DNA of 64,000 nt, from the NCBI GenBank assembly GCA_017305555.1, contig JAFKKM010000024.1, positions 20,359 through 84,358 on the forward strand, read 5' to 3'. Position numbers and translations under genes: made by a program. This document shows, piece by piece, positions 54,136 through 64,000 of this stretch. The DNA is from Hyphomicrobiales bacterium. Lineage in GTDB: Bacteria > Pseudomonadota > Alphaproteobacteria > Rhizobiales > Xanthobacteraceae. Position 1 is the stretch's first letter. The number at the start of each line of letters is the position of its first letter. The notes under the pieces are model-generated. The model was not told the origin of the DNA, made no database searches, and saw nothing but the letters and a program-made list of their open reading frames with translations.

Positions 54136-56349
54136 TTACGCCGCGGCCTTCTTCGGCGGGAAGCGGCTGTAGAAGGTTTCGCCCTTGGCGGCCATGTCCT
54201 CCAGCAGCTTCGGCGGGGTGAAGCGCGAGCCGTACTTCGCTTCCAGCTTGTGACACAGCGCGACGAAGTTCTTCGTTCCCATGAAGTCGATGTAGGACAG
54301 TGTGCCGCCGGTGAACGGCGCGAAGCCAAAGCCGAGGATCGAGCCGACGTCCGCCTCGCGCGGATCGACGATGACGTGATCCTCAACGGTGCGCGCAGCT
54401 TCCACCGCCTGCGCCACCAGGAAGCGCTGCTTCAATTCCTCGACATCGAGCGTGTCGGGATCGAGGTGCTTCGGCTGCAAGGCCGCAATGCCCGACCACA
54501 GCGACTTCTGGCCTTTGCCCTTCTCCGGATAGTCGTAGAAGCCCTTGCCGTTCTTGCGGCCGAAGCGGCCTTCCTTCTCAACCATCGCGACCATCAGCTT
54601 CTTCTGCTGCTGATCGACGGCGTTGGCACCGAGATCGGCCTCCGTCGCCTTCATGATCTTGAGCACGAGATCGAGCGCGACTTCGTCGGACAGCGACAGC
54701 GGGCCGACCGGCATTCCGGCCATCCGCGCGGTGTTCTCGATCATGGCCGGCGGCACGCCTTCCATCAGCATTTCCAGCCCTTCGGCGGTGAAGCGCAGCA
54801 CGCAGCGGTTGGCGAAGAAGCCGCGCGAGTCGTTGACAACGATCGGCGTCTTGCTGATCTGGCGCACGTAGTCGAGTGCGGTGGCGAGCGCGACGTCGCC
54901 GGTATTCTTGCCGAGGATCACTTCCACCAGCATCATCTTCTCGACCGGCGAGAAGAAGTGGATGCCGATGAAGCGCGACTGATCCGGCCATTCCTCGGCC
55001 AGCGAATTGATCGGCAGGGTCGAGGTGTTGGAGGCGAAGATCGCATCCTTGCGCAGATATTGTTGCGCCTTGGCGAAGGTCTCCGCCTTCACCTTGCGAT
55101 CCTCGAACACGGCCTCGATGACGAGATCGCAATCGCCGATCGCGGCATAGTCGGCGGTCGCGGTGATGCGGTTCATCAGTGCGTCGCGATCTGCCTCCTT
55201 GGCGCGGCCCTTGGCGACAAGCCCGTCGATCACCGACTTGGCGTGGGCCTTGCCCTTGTCGGCGCTTTCCTGATCGCGATCGATCAGCACCACTTCGATG
55301 CCGGCCTTGGCCGAGACATAACCGATGCTGGCGCCCATGAAGCCGGCGCCGATCACCGCGAGCTTCTTCACCTTGGTCGGCGGCACATTCGCCGGGCGGC
55401 GCGCACCCTTGTTCAATTCCTGCATCGACAGGAACAGGCTGCGGATCATCGCCGCCGCTTCCTTGCTGCGCAGGATTTTCGCGAAGTAACGCGACTCGAT
55501 GCGCAGGCCGTTGTCGATATTGACCAGCAGCCCCTCATACACGCAGCTCATGATAGCGCGCGCGGCCGGATAGTTGTCGTAGGTCTGGCTGCGATACAGC
55601 GCGTTGGCCGGTGGGAAAACATTCATGCCGGCGGCGGAATACACCGCGCCGCCCGGCAGCTTGAAACCCTTCACGTCCCACGGCTGAACCGGCTTGCCGC
55701 CGGCCTTGATCCATTCCTTCGCGGTCTTGATGAGATCGGCGGCCGGCACGATGGCGCCGACGATGTTGGCGGCCTTCGCCTTGGCCAGCGTCATCTGGTC
55801 GCCCTTGAGCAACAGTTGCAGCGCATCCGCCGCCGGCATCATGCGCGGCAGGCGTTGCGTGCCGCCACCGCCCGGAAACAGGCCGACCTTGACTTCCGGC
55901 AGACCAAGGCGGGTCTTCGGATTGTCCGCCGCGACACGATAGTGGCACGCGAGCGTCAGTTCGAACGCGCCGCCGAGCGCGAGGCCGTTGATGGCCGCGA
56001 CCCACGGCTTGCCGCAGGTCTCGATGGTGCGCAGCGTCTGCGACAGCTTGCGGCTCTCATCGAACAGCATCTGGTTGGCGGCTTCCTCGCCCTTGTCCTT
56101 GAGCATCAAAGCATAGGTGCGGTTCATGCCTTCCAGCATGGAAAGGTCTGCGCCGGCGGAAAACGCATCCTTGCCGGAGGTGATGACGACGCCCTTCACT
56201 GCAGCATCGCCCTTCGTCTGTTCGACGATCTGCCCGAGCTCCTCGATGGTGGCGGTGTCCAGCACGTTCATCGACTTGCCGGGAATGTCCCACGTCACCA
56301 GCGCGACGCCGTCGCTGTCGGTTTCAACTTTGAAATTCTTGAATGCCAT
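54136..56349 (-). CDS. fadB: Fatty-acid oxidation multifunctional protein (enoyl-CoA hydratase / 3-hydroxyacyl-CoA dehydrogenase)
   Basis: 737 residues. Residues 1-190 form a crotonase domain (VTSGKDAFSAGADLSML, GLALGGAFELTLACHYRVA, LPEVKVGLFPGGGGTQRLPRM) with both hydratase Glu positions. The 3-hydroxyacyl-CoA dehydrogenase NAD domain begins near 330 (KLAVIGAGFMGASIGYVSAKAGIEVVLID) and has the catalytic His in IGIHFFSPVEKMMLVEVI. The C-terminal dimerisation part is duplicated. It acts with the acyl-CoA dehydrogenase and thiolase encoded upstream. It resembles FadJ as much as FadB, so the exact name is a choice. Confidence 0.94.
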   Translation of the reverse strand: MAFKNFKVETDSDGVALVTWDIPGKSMNVLDTATIEELGQIVEQTKGDAAVKGVVITSGKDAFSAGADLSMLEGMNRTYALMLKDKGEEAANQMLFDESRKLSQTLRTIETCGKPWVAAINGLALGGAFELTLACHYRVAADNPKTRLGLPEVKVGLFPGGGGTQRLPRMMPAADALQLLLKGDQMTLAKAKAANIVGAIVPAADLIKTAKEWIKAGGKPVQPWDVKGFKLPGGAVYSAAGMNVFPPANALYRSQTYDNYPAARAIMSCVYEGLLVNIDNGLRIESRYFAKILRSKEAAAMIRSLFLSMQELNKGARRPANVPPTKVKKLAVIGAGFMGASIGYVSAKAGIEVVLIDRDQESADKGKAHAKSVIDGLVAKGRAKEADRDALMNRITATADYAAIGDCDLVIEAVFEDRKVKAETFAKAQQYLRKDAIFASNTSTLPINSLAEEWPDQSRFIGIHFFSPVEKMMLVEVILGKNTGDVALATALDYVRQISKTPIVVNDSRGFFANRCVLRFTAEGLEMLMEGVPPAMIENTARMAGMPVGPLSLSDEVALDLVLKIMKATEADLGANAVDQQQKKLMVAMVEKEGRFGRKNGKGFYDYPEKGKGQKSLWSGIAALQPKHLDPDTLDVEELKQRFLVAQAVEAARTVEDHVIVDPREADVGSILGFGFAPFTGGTLSYIDFMGTKNFVALCHKLEAKYGSRFTPPKLLEDMAAKGETFYSRFPPKKAAA

Positions 56350-56368
56350 TTGGCGCTCCCAACTCTGC

Positions 56369-56476
56369 CGTCATCCTGAGGTGCGAAGCCGCGTGGCCGA
56401 GCCTCGAAGGATGATCTGAAAATTTTGCCGCCATCCTTCGAGGGTTTTCGCTTCGCTCAACCACCTCAGGATGACG
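56369..56476. repeat. Palindromic repeat, family E, inside the beta-oxidation operon
   Basis: An inverted element bounded by CGTCATCCTGAGGTG and CACCTCAGGATGACG, with inner arms GCCTCGAAGGATG and CATCCTTCGAGGG. It fills most of the gap between the thiolase and fadB genes, which are co-directional. Confidence 0.9.
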
Positions 56477-56494
56477 TTGTTTTCTATCGAAGCT

Positions 56495-57703
<1,209 letters not shown>

Positions 57704-57772
57704 CGCTTTTCCTCGGGGTTGTTCTCAATTCCATATGGGAACGGCGCCACAACGGGCGCCGTCTCGACAGTC

Positions 57773-59563
57773 TCAGAATGCCTCGGCCGGCAGTTCCATG
57801 GTGGTCCCGCTTCCGCTTTGAATGCGCGCCTGATGCAGCGCGGTTTCCGGCAACATCCGTTCCATGAAAAATCGTCCGGTCACCAGCTTGGTCTTGAGAT
57901 AGGCAGAGCTATCACCCGCCGCAATCTTGTCCTGCGCGACTTTCGCCATGCGGGCCCACATGTAGCCGAACACGACCAGGCCGAACAATTTCATGTAGTC
58001 GGTGGCGGCGGCGCCGGCATTGTCCGGCTTCGCCATCGCATTCTGCATCAGCCACATCGTCGACTGCTGCAAATGGCCGAGCGCGGTGGAGAGCGGCGCG
58101 ATGAACGGCTTCATCGCCTCATCGTTCCCATGCTCCTTGGCAAAGGCCGTCACTTCACCGAAGAACGCCATCGCGGCGCGGCCGCCGTGGCGCGGCAGCT
58201 TGCGGCCGACCAGGTCGAGCGCCTGAATGCCGTTGGCACCCTCGTAGATCATGGCGATGCGCGCATCGCGGACAAACTGCTCCATGCCCTGTTCGGCAAT
58301 ATATCCGTGGCCGCCGAACACCTGTTGCGCCTGAACCGCGTTGGCAAAGCCGCCGTCGGTGAGCACGCCCTTCAGCACCGGCGTCATCAGGCCCATGTGA
58401 TCGTCGGCAGCTTCGCGATCCTTGGCATCGTTGGAACGGTGCGCGATGTCGCTCTTGAGCGCGGTCCACACCACCATGGCGCGGGCCGCTTCGTTGAACG
58501 CGCGGATCGAGAGCAGCGTGCGACGCACATCGGGATGCACGATGATTGGATCTGCCGGCTTGTCGGGGGCCTGCGGCCCGGTCAGCGCGCGACCCTGCAA
58601 GCGTTCGCGCGCGTAGGTCACCGCGTTCTGATAGGCCACCTCCGACATCGCGAGGCCCTGAACGCCGACGCCGAGCCGCGCCTCGTTCATCATCACGAAC
58701 ATGCCTTGCATGCCCTTGTTTTCTTCGCCGATCAGCCAGCCAGTGGCGTTGTCGTAGTTCATCACACAGGTGGAATTGCCGTGAATGCCCATCTTGTGCT
58801 CGATCGAGCCGCATGACACGCCGTTGCGCGCGCCAAGCGAGCCATCGGCATTGACGAGCACCTTCGGCACCACGAACAGCGAGACGCCCTTGATGCCGGC
58901 CGGCGCGCCCTCGATGCGGGCCAGCACCAGATGGATGATATTGTCGGCGAGGTCGTGCTCGCCGGCGGAAATGAAGATCTTTGTGCCGGTGACCTTGTAG
59001 CTGCCGTCAGCCTGCTTCACCGCCTTGGTGCGCAACAGGCCCAAGTCCGTACCGCATTGAGGCTCGGTCAGGTTCATGGTGCCGGTCCATTCGCCAGCCA
59101 CCATCTTCGGCAGATAGGTCGCCTTCTGCTCCGGCGTGCCATGGACCAGGAGCGCCGCGGTCGCACCCATGGTCAGGCCGCCATACATCGAGAACGCCAT
59201 GTTGGCCGAAATCTGGAATTCGGCGACGGTCTGCGACAGCGTCACCGGCAGACCCTGCCCGCCGAATTCGGCCGGAGTTGAAAGCCCGAGCCAGCCGCCT
59301 TCCGCGACCTGCTTGAACGCCTCCTTGAAGCCTTTCGGGGTGGTCACGCTACCGTCGTCATGACGGACGCAGCCTTCGAGGTCGCCGACCCGGTTGAGCG
59401 GTTGCAGCACCTGCTCGGACAGCTTGGCCGCCTCTTCCAGAATCGCAGCGCGAACGTCCGGAGAGGCGTCGCTGAAGCCGGGCAGATTGTTGTAGCGGTC
59501 GAACTGGAAGACATCATTGAGGAGGAAATTGACGTCGTCGATGGGTGCTTTGTAGCTCGGCAT
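57773..59563 (-). CDS. Acyl-CoA dehydrogenase with C-terminal extension
   Basis: 596 residues, longer than the 380-400 of short-chain types. Flavin and substrate motifs are visible: [47 protein letters not shown].., and [43 protein letters not shown]. The last 130 residues follow the acyl-CoA dehydrogenase C-terminal extension family. It is the FAD enzyme making the first beta-oxidation step, and the first gene of the operon. The start is the ATG at 59563 ([15 protein letters not shown]). Confidence 0.94.
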   Translation of the reverse strand: MPSYKAPIDDVNFLLNDVFQFDRYNNLPGFSDASPDVRAAILEEAAKLSEQVLQPLNRVGDLEGCVRHDDGSVTTPKGFKEAFKQVAEGGWLGLSTPAEFGGQGLPVTLSQTVAEFQISANMAFSMYGGLTMGATAALLVHGTPEQKATYLPKMVAGEWTGTMNLTEPQCGTDLGLLRTKAVKQADGSYKVTGTKIFISAGEHDLADNIIHLVLARIEGAPAGIKGVSLFVVPKVLVNADGSLGARNGVSCGSIEHKMGIHGNSTCVMNYDNATGWLIGEENKGMQGMFVMMNEARLGVGVQGLAMSEVAYQNAVTYARERLQGRALTGPQAPDKPADPIIVHPDVRRTLLSIRAFNEAARAMVVWTALKSDIAHRSNDAKDREAADDHMGLMTPVLKGVLTDGGFANAVQAQQVFGGHGYIAEQGMEQFVRDARIAMIYEGANGIQALDLVGRKLPRHGGRAAMAFFGEVTAFAKEHGNDEAMKPFIAPLSTALGHLQQSTMWLMQNAMAKPDNAGAAATDYMKLFGLVVFGYMWARMAKVAQDKIAAGDSSAYLKTKLVTGRFFMERMLPETALHQARIQSGSGTTMELPAEAF

Positions 59564-59903
59564 GTCGTTCCTCTAAACTGGCGTTATTGGAACCGTTTCT
59601 ACCAAGGAATCTTGCACCGCAGCAATGAATCTGTTGCCGCAGACACCCTCATAGGTTGAATAATATCGAGACGCTCGAGTGATCGCAGCATCATTGGTCG
59701 CGGCAGCTCGCCGGGCGCGAGGGCGGCCTCCCCGACAACTTTTCGGCCGGTTCCATCAATCCTTAACGGGATGTTTACCCTAACACGAAAAAGTCCGGTT
59801 GAGAGGCAGACGAGCGCCGCCCGATGGGATTGTCTTAACCAAACGGGGACGCGTGGAGCCAGACGGCGCAACGACAGCGCCAGAGCGGACACCGGACCAC
59901 AGC
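59564..59903. other. Divergent intergenic region before the PodJ-like gene
   Basis: 340 bases between the acyl-CoA dehydrogenase gene (leftward) and the PodJ-like gene (rightward). It contains a CtrA-like near match at 59763-59777 and a TTAACC half-site at about 59834. No gene was recognised; minus-strand frames here overlap the PodJ-like start and look like noise. Confidence 0.6.
59763..59777. promoter_or_regulatory. Candidate CtrA-like site upstream of the PodJ-like gene
   Basis: TTAA-CGGGATG-TTTA, one base from the TTAA-N7-TTAA consensus, 127 bases before the start; a further TTAACC half-site lies 60 bases downstream. PodJ is under cell-cycle control in Caulobacter. Confidence 0.4.
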
Positions 59904-62900
59904 ATGAATTCGCGCGGATCATGGAACGTTGAAGAAATCGAACCGTCCGTTCGCGAGAGGGCGGAAGCGGCCGCAGGCCGCGCCGGCATGTCGCTCACCG
60001 ATTGGCTGAATTCCTCGATCGGCGGCGTCGATGAAACGCCGAAGCATAGCCAACCAGCCACCGCGCCGCTGTCCTCGCAAAATACGCCGGAAGTCGCCGA
60101 AATCCATCATCGACTCGATTCGATCGCACGCCAGATCGAGACCATCTCGCGGCCGACCGACCGCGATCAGCCCCCGGTCGCCCGGCAATTGAACGATGCG
60201 ATTTCCCGACTCGACGAGCGGCTGTCGCGGATCACCACGCCGCGGCCGCAAGCCGAGCCGCAACAGCCGCCGCAGCCTGCTTTCACCCAGTCCAGGCCCG
60301 CACCGGTAGCGGAGCGCCCGGCGGCCGCACGGACAACCGCCGCCTCAATCGGTCGCGCGTCCTCACTCGACTTCGCCATCGCGGAAATCCTCGCCCGGCA
60401 AAGCGAGTTGGAGACAGACCGTGCGGGATCGCTGCCGCCGTTTCCGGCCGCAGCCGTCGCGCCCGCCCCCGGACCAGCGACATCCGGCCAGATGTCGGCG
60501 CTCGAACGCCAGCTCGCGAAGATCAGCAGCCACATCGAGGCGCTGCATCAGCCGGCTCAGGTCGACCACGCGATTGCATCCTTCCGTGGCGAACTGGCCG
60601 ATATCCGCCGCGTCATTACCGAGGCGATGCCGCGCCAGGCCATCGAGTCGATCGAACGCGACATCCGGCTGCTGGCGCATCGCATTGACGACAGCCGCCA
60701 CAACGGCAGCGACGACCAAACGCTGGTCGGCGTCGAACGCGCGTTGGGCGATATCCAGCACACCCTGCGCACGCTGACGCCGGCCGAACAACTGGCGGGC
60801 TTCGACGACGCGATCCGCGGCCTCGGCGCGCGGCTCGACACCATCGTCCGCACCGGCGAAGGCCCGGGGACGATGCAGCAACTTGAAGAGGCGATCGCGG
60901 CATTACGCGGCATCGTCTCCAACGTCGCCTCCAACGAGGCGCTGGCGCAACTCAGCGAGCACGTTCAGGCACTGTCGTCGAAAGTCGATCAGCTCGCGCG
61001 CTCCGAAATCCATTCCGATTCCTTCGCCGCGCTCGAAGCCCGCATCGCGACCTTGACGTCCGCGCTGGAGAGCCGGCCGCAACGCATCGTCGACGATCGC
61101 TCCGAACAGATCGAGAGCGCTCTGCGCGCGCTGTCCGAACGGCTCGACCGGATGCCGGTCGCCCAGGACGGTCCCTCCGCCTTCGCGCATCTGGAGCAGC
61201 GCGTCTCCTATCTGTTGGAGCGGCTGGAAGCGTCCGCCGATCACCGCATGGGCGGATTGAGCCGCGTCGAGGAAGGCTTGCAGGACATCCTGCGCCACCT
61301 GGAGCGACAACAGGTCAGCTTCGCCGCGCTGAGCAATCCAAGCGCCGGCCCAGCGATGGACGATGCCGTGGTCGGCACGATCCGGCGTGAGCTCTCTGAC
61401 ATCCGCCACAGTCAGTCGGAATCCAACCGCACCACGCAGGACACGCTGGAAGCAGTTCACAACACGCTCGCCCACGTCGTCGATCGCCTCACCGTCATCG
61501 AAGGCGACCTTCGCACCGCGCAGCCGGCGCCATCCTTCGTCGCGGCACCGTCGGCCGCGCCGTTGCCGAAGCGGCCGGACTTGCCCAACCCGGCGCAAGG
61601 GCAAAAGCCGCCATTCGCACCGTCGATGCTGTCGGCCCCGGCCGAAGCGCCGGTTACGCCTGAACCAAACGCGATCCGGGATATCCTGACGCCGCGCCCG
61701 CGCGCGGAATCCGCCCCCATCGCGCCACCACCGATCGAGATGCGCAGCGAATTGCCGCGAACCACGCTCGGTCTCGACCTGCCACCGGACCACCCTCTCG
61801 AACCCGGCACCCGCCCGTCGAACCGCTCGATGACGCCGGCCGAACGCATCACCGCGTCGGAAAACGCGCTGAGCGAAATCGGGGCGGCGCAAGCCCCCGA
61901 CGAACCGGCCAGCACATCGAGCTTCATCGCGGCCGCGCGTCGTGCGGCCAAGGCCGCCTCGACCGCCACTCCGGCAGCGACCGAGAAGGCGGCCCGCGGC
62001 GCCAAGCTCAACGATTCAATCCGTGCCGCTGCCAACAAGGGCGGCAAGATCAGCTCGAAAATCCGCGCGCTGCTGGTCGGTGCGAGTGTCGTGGTGATCG
62101 TGCTCGGCACGTTCAAGCTCGCGATGACATTCCTTGATGGCCAGTCGACGCCGATGGCGCAGAATGCCGTCTCGAAGAAGATGCCCGCGCCGGCCCCGGC
62201 CGCGCCTTCCGCGACGACCGACGCGCCATCGATGACGTCGCCGACGCCGATTGATCGCCAGTCGCAACAGATGCCGGCCGGCAATCCTCTAAAGAGCAAC
62301 GACCGCGCCGACGCGGCCCCGCAGATCCATGACATAGCGGCACCGACCGTGAACGCCATCGCAGACACCCCTGCCCCCGCGCAGGCTCCGGTCGCCGCCC
62401 AGACCACTGACGAGACCGGCAGCCTGACGGCCGCGCAAGGCACGCGCGCAGCGGCTCCCGCCGCCAGCGGTCAATTGACGATGGTGAAGATCCCCGCATC
62501 GGAGAAACTGCCCGATGCGATCGGCGGCCCCGTGCTGCGCAATGCCGCGCTCAAGGGCGATCCGGCGGCGGCACACGAAGTGGCGCTGCGCTACGCCGAA
62601 GGCAAGGGCGTCGCGGCAAGTCTTCCTGAAGCGGCGAAGTGGTACGAGCGCGCCGCGCAAGGCGGCGTCGTCCCCGCGATGTTCCGGCTCGGCACGCTTT
62701 ACGAGAAGGGCACCGGCGTCACCAAGAACTTCGACATGGCGCGGCGCTACTACGCCATGGCCGCCGAGCGCGGCAACGCCAAGGCAATGCACAACCTCGC
62801 GGTGCTCGAAGCCGACGGCGGCGGCAACGGCGCCAACTATCGCAGCGCGTCGGCCTGGTTCCACAAGGCCGCGGCGCGCGGCGTCGCCGACAGCCAGTTC

Positions 62901-63203
62901 AATCTCGGCATCCTCTACGCGCGTGGTATCGGCGTCGAACAGAACCTCACCGAGTCCTTCAAGTGGTTCAGCCTTGCCGCGGCCCAAGGGGACGCCGACG
63001 CCGCCCGCAAGCGCGACGATGTCGCCAAGCGGCTCGACCCGCAATCGCTCGCCGCCGCCAAGCTGGCAGTCACGAGCTTCACCCCGGAAAAACAGCCGGA
63101 CGATGCGGTCAGCGTCACCGCACCGCCGAAGGGCTGGGATGCGCCGCTTGAGAAAACGGCCTCGGCGAAAACTGCGTCGCGGACCGCGCGGGCTGTGCAT
63201 TAA
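59904..63203 (+). CDS. PodJ-like polarity protein with Sel1 repeats
   Basis: 1099 residues. The N-terminus WNVEEIEPSVRERAEAAAGRAGMSLTDWLNS is the PodJ/Sel1-type cytoplasmic start. A long coiled-coil and Pro-rich region (about 50-700) precedes one membrane helix (about 719-744, ALLVGASVVVIVLGTFKLAM). A periplasmic Thr/Pro-rich linker leads to Sel1-type repeats (about 885-1030; ALRYAEGKGVAASLPEAAKWYERAAQGG and three more). Caulobacter PodJ ends in a peptidoglycan-binding domain, which is not seen here. It should be a polar-scaffold protein; the start is chosen for the conserved motif. Confidence 0.88.
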   Translation: MNSRGSWNVEEIEPSVRERAEAAAGRAGMSLTDWLNSSIGGVDETPKHSQPATAPLSSQNTPEVAEIHHRLDSIARQIETISRPTDRDQPPVARQLNDAISRLDERLSRITTPRPQAEPQQPPQPAFTQSRPAPVAERPAAARTTAASIGRASSLDFAIAEILARQSELETDRAGSLPPFPAAAVAPAPGPATSGQMSALERQLAKISSHIEALHQPAQVDHAIASFRGELADIRRVITEAMPRQAIESIERDIRLLAHRIDDSRHNGSDDQTLVGVERALGDIQHTLRTLTPAEQLAGFDDAIRGLGARLDTIVRTGEGPGTMQQLEEAIAALRGIVSNVASNEALAQLSEHVQALSSKVDQLARSEIHSDSFAALEARIATLTSALESRPQRIVDDRSEQIESALRALSERLDRMPVAQDGPSAFAHLEQRVSYLLERLEASADHRMGGLSRVEEGLQDILRHLERQQVSFAALSNPSAGPAMDDAVVGTIRRELSDIRHSQSESNRTTQDTLEAVHNTLAHVVDRLTVIEGDLRTAQPAPSFVAAPSAAPLPKRPDLPNPAQGQKPPFAPSMLSAPAEAPVTPEPNAIRDILTPRPRAESAPIAPPPIEMRSELPRTTLGLDLPPDHPLEPGTRPSNRSMTPAERITASENALSEIGAAQAPDEPASTSSFIAAARRAAKAASTATPAATEKAARGAKLNDSIRAAANKGGKISSKIRALLVGASVVVIVLGTFKLAMTFLDGQSTPMAQNAVSKKMPAPAPAAPSATTDAPSMTSPTPIDRQSQQMPAGNPLKSNDRADAAPQIHDIAAPTVNAIADTPAPAQAPVAAQTTDETGSLTAAQGTRAAAPAASGQLTMVKIPASEKLPDAIGGPVLRNAALKGDPAAAHEVALRYAEGKGVAASLPEAAKWYERAAQGGVVPAMFRLGTLYEKGTGVTKNFDMARRYYAMAAERGNAKAMHNLAVLEADGGGNGANYRSASAWFHKAAARGVADSQFNLGILYARGIGVEQNLTESFKWFSLAAAQGDADAARKRDDVAKRLDPQSLAAAKLAVTSFTPEKQPDDAVSVTAPPKGWDAPLEKTASAKTASRTARAVH

Positions 63204-63392
63204 GGTGAAATCTTCACCAATTCACCACTGAAACAAGATCGGGAGCAGTGAAACACGCTGCTTCCGGATTCTTTAACTCCCCTTTCGGTCGATTTCGGTT
63301 ATGCAGGGGCGTGGCGCGTATTCCGGCCGCGCTCCAACACTCGCCGTGAGCGGTTTAGCCCGGCTCGCGGCGGCATCCGAGACGAACGCGCT

Positions 63393-64000
63393 GTGCAGCT
63401 TTATCTTCCGATCGCGGATATTCCGATCAACGTGTTTCTCATCCTGGCGATGGGGGCTGCGGTTGGATTCGTGTCGGGGATGTTCGGCATCGGCGGCGGC
63501 TTCCTGCTGACGCCGCTGTTGATCTTCATCGGCATCGCGCCGTCGGTGGCGGTGGCGTCGGTGTCGACGCACATCGCGGCGTCATCGCTGTCCGGGGCGC
63601 TGTCGTATTGGCGCAAACGCTCGATCGATCCGACGCTGGCACTGGTGCTGCTCGGCGGCAGCGTCGTCGGCACCATTCTCGGCGTCTGGCTGTTCACGCT
63701 GCTGCGCGCCCACGGCCAACTCGATCTGGTGATCGCACTGTCCTATGTCGTGCTGCTCACCGGCGTCGGCGGCGCGATGTGCTACGAGGGCCTGCGCGCG
63801 ATCCGCCGGGCGCGGCGCGGCGGCAATGCGACCTTGCGGCGTCCGGGCGCACATACCTGGGTCCACGGCCTGCCGCTGAAGATGCGCTTCAAGCGCTCGA
63901 AGATTTATCTGTCGGTGATCCCGGTCAACCTCATCGGCCTCTTGATCGGCTTCCTCGGCGCCATCATGGGCGTCGGCGGCAGTTTCATCCTGATCCCGAT
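63393..64000 (+). CDS. TauE/SafE (sulfite exporter) family membrane protein, partial
   Basis: Open to the window edge, 202 residues seen. It starts at GTG (63393-63395) and reads MQLYLPIADIPINVFLILAMGAAVGFVSGMFGIGGGFLLTPLLIF. The GxFGIGGGF motif, repeated later as GFLGAIMGVGGSFILIP, marks the two half-channels of the TauE/SafE family, seen as exporters of sulfite, sulfoacetate or related anions. At least six helices are visible. GAG before the start is a weak ribosome site. The remainder lies outside the window; the substrate is unknown. Confidence 0.9.
   Translation, partial: MQLYLPIADIPINVFLILAMGAAVGFVSGMFGIGGGFLLTPLLIFIGIAPSVAVASVSTHIAASSLSGALSYWRKRSIDPTLALVLLGGSVVGTILGVWLFTLLRAHGQLDLVIALSYVVLLTGVGGAMCYEGLRAIRRARRGGNATLRRPGAHTWVHGLPLKMRFKRSKIYLSVIPVNLIGLLIGFLGAIMGVGGSFILIP

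Noticed and set aside
59599..59922. 107-codon minus-strand frame before the PodJ-like gene
   Set aside because: It overlaps the PodJ-like start, has no recognisable domain or ribosome site, and has an Arg/Leu-rich composition typical of noise frames.

Overview
The window reads as a core chromosomal stretch of a GC-rich alphaproteobacterium. It most likely belongs to the Nitrobacteraceae/Bradyrhizobiaceae group (Bradyrhizobium, Rhodopseudomonas, Afipia, Tardiphaga and relatives). This rests on gene order (murA-DUF2948-hisD-UPF0262-LMW phosphatase; atpI-B-E-b'-b split from F1; ctaC-ctaD-ctaB-coxF-ctaG-ctaE followed by DUF983-SURF1-thrC-M16 protease), on an ALAS-type hemA, on GTG/TTG starts, on several palindromic repeat families scattered between genes, and on candidate FixK, Irr and CtrA sites. 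No phage, plasmid, IS transposase, rRNA operon or CRISPR array was seen.

Layout. 1-7 kb: a VOC protein, an AraC regulator, nitronate monooxygenase, a GST-like protein flanked by direct palindromic repeats, a soluble globin-coupled chemotaxis transducer, an aldo/keto reductase and a thioesterase. 6.5-10.8 kb: an iron-uptake unit (TonB siderophore receptor, PepSY membrane protein, small membrane protein) with an Irr-box-like site upstream and the 3' scrap of a second receptor. 10.8-16 kb: the murA/hisD cluster. 16-24.8 kb: tRNA-Thr, fdhD, an Omp31-type porin with a perfect CtrA-type box, a transmembrane chemoreceptor, bioB, an MBL hydrolase and hemA with a FixK2-type box. 24.8-29.9 kb: a sodium/solute-symporter-domain hybrid histidine kinase between two LuxR-type response regulators, resembling CrbS/CrbR. 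30-31.8 kb: YjbQ, an exported coiled-coil protein and an HCCA isomerase. 32-34.7 kb: the F0 ATP synthase operon with a clear terminator. 34.9-46 kb (minus strand): lipoprotein, GNAT, M16 protease, thrC, SURF1, DUF983 and the aa3 cytochrome c oxidase operon, including a 53-residue CoxF-like gene. 46.5-53.9 kb: IalB-like, tldD, lepB, two small genes, a PAN-domain protein, gshA, and a divergent MarR/GST pair with two matching palindromes. 54-59.6 kb: a beta-oxidation operon (acyl-CoA dehydrogenase, thiolase, FadB). 59.9-64 kb: a PodJ-like Sel1-repeat polarity protein and the start of a TauE/SafE exporter.

Much of the content serves respiration and its haem and iron supply (oxidase, ATP synthase F0, ALAS, siderophore uptake, SURF1/CtaG/CtaB assembly). 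Around it sit sensing systems (two chemoreceptors, an SSS-kinase module) and redox/detoxification genes (GSTs, gshA, AKR, nitronate monooxygenase). Many neighbours overlap by the four bases ATGA, so translational coupling is common. I found no unmistakably new system. The best leads are regulatory: twin palindromes at the MarR/gst promoter, a FixK-type site before hemA, CtrA-type sites before a porin and a PodJ-like gene, the kinase flanked by two regulators, a MITE-like element that supplies the ctaE stop codon, and the receptor remnant.
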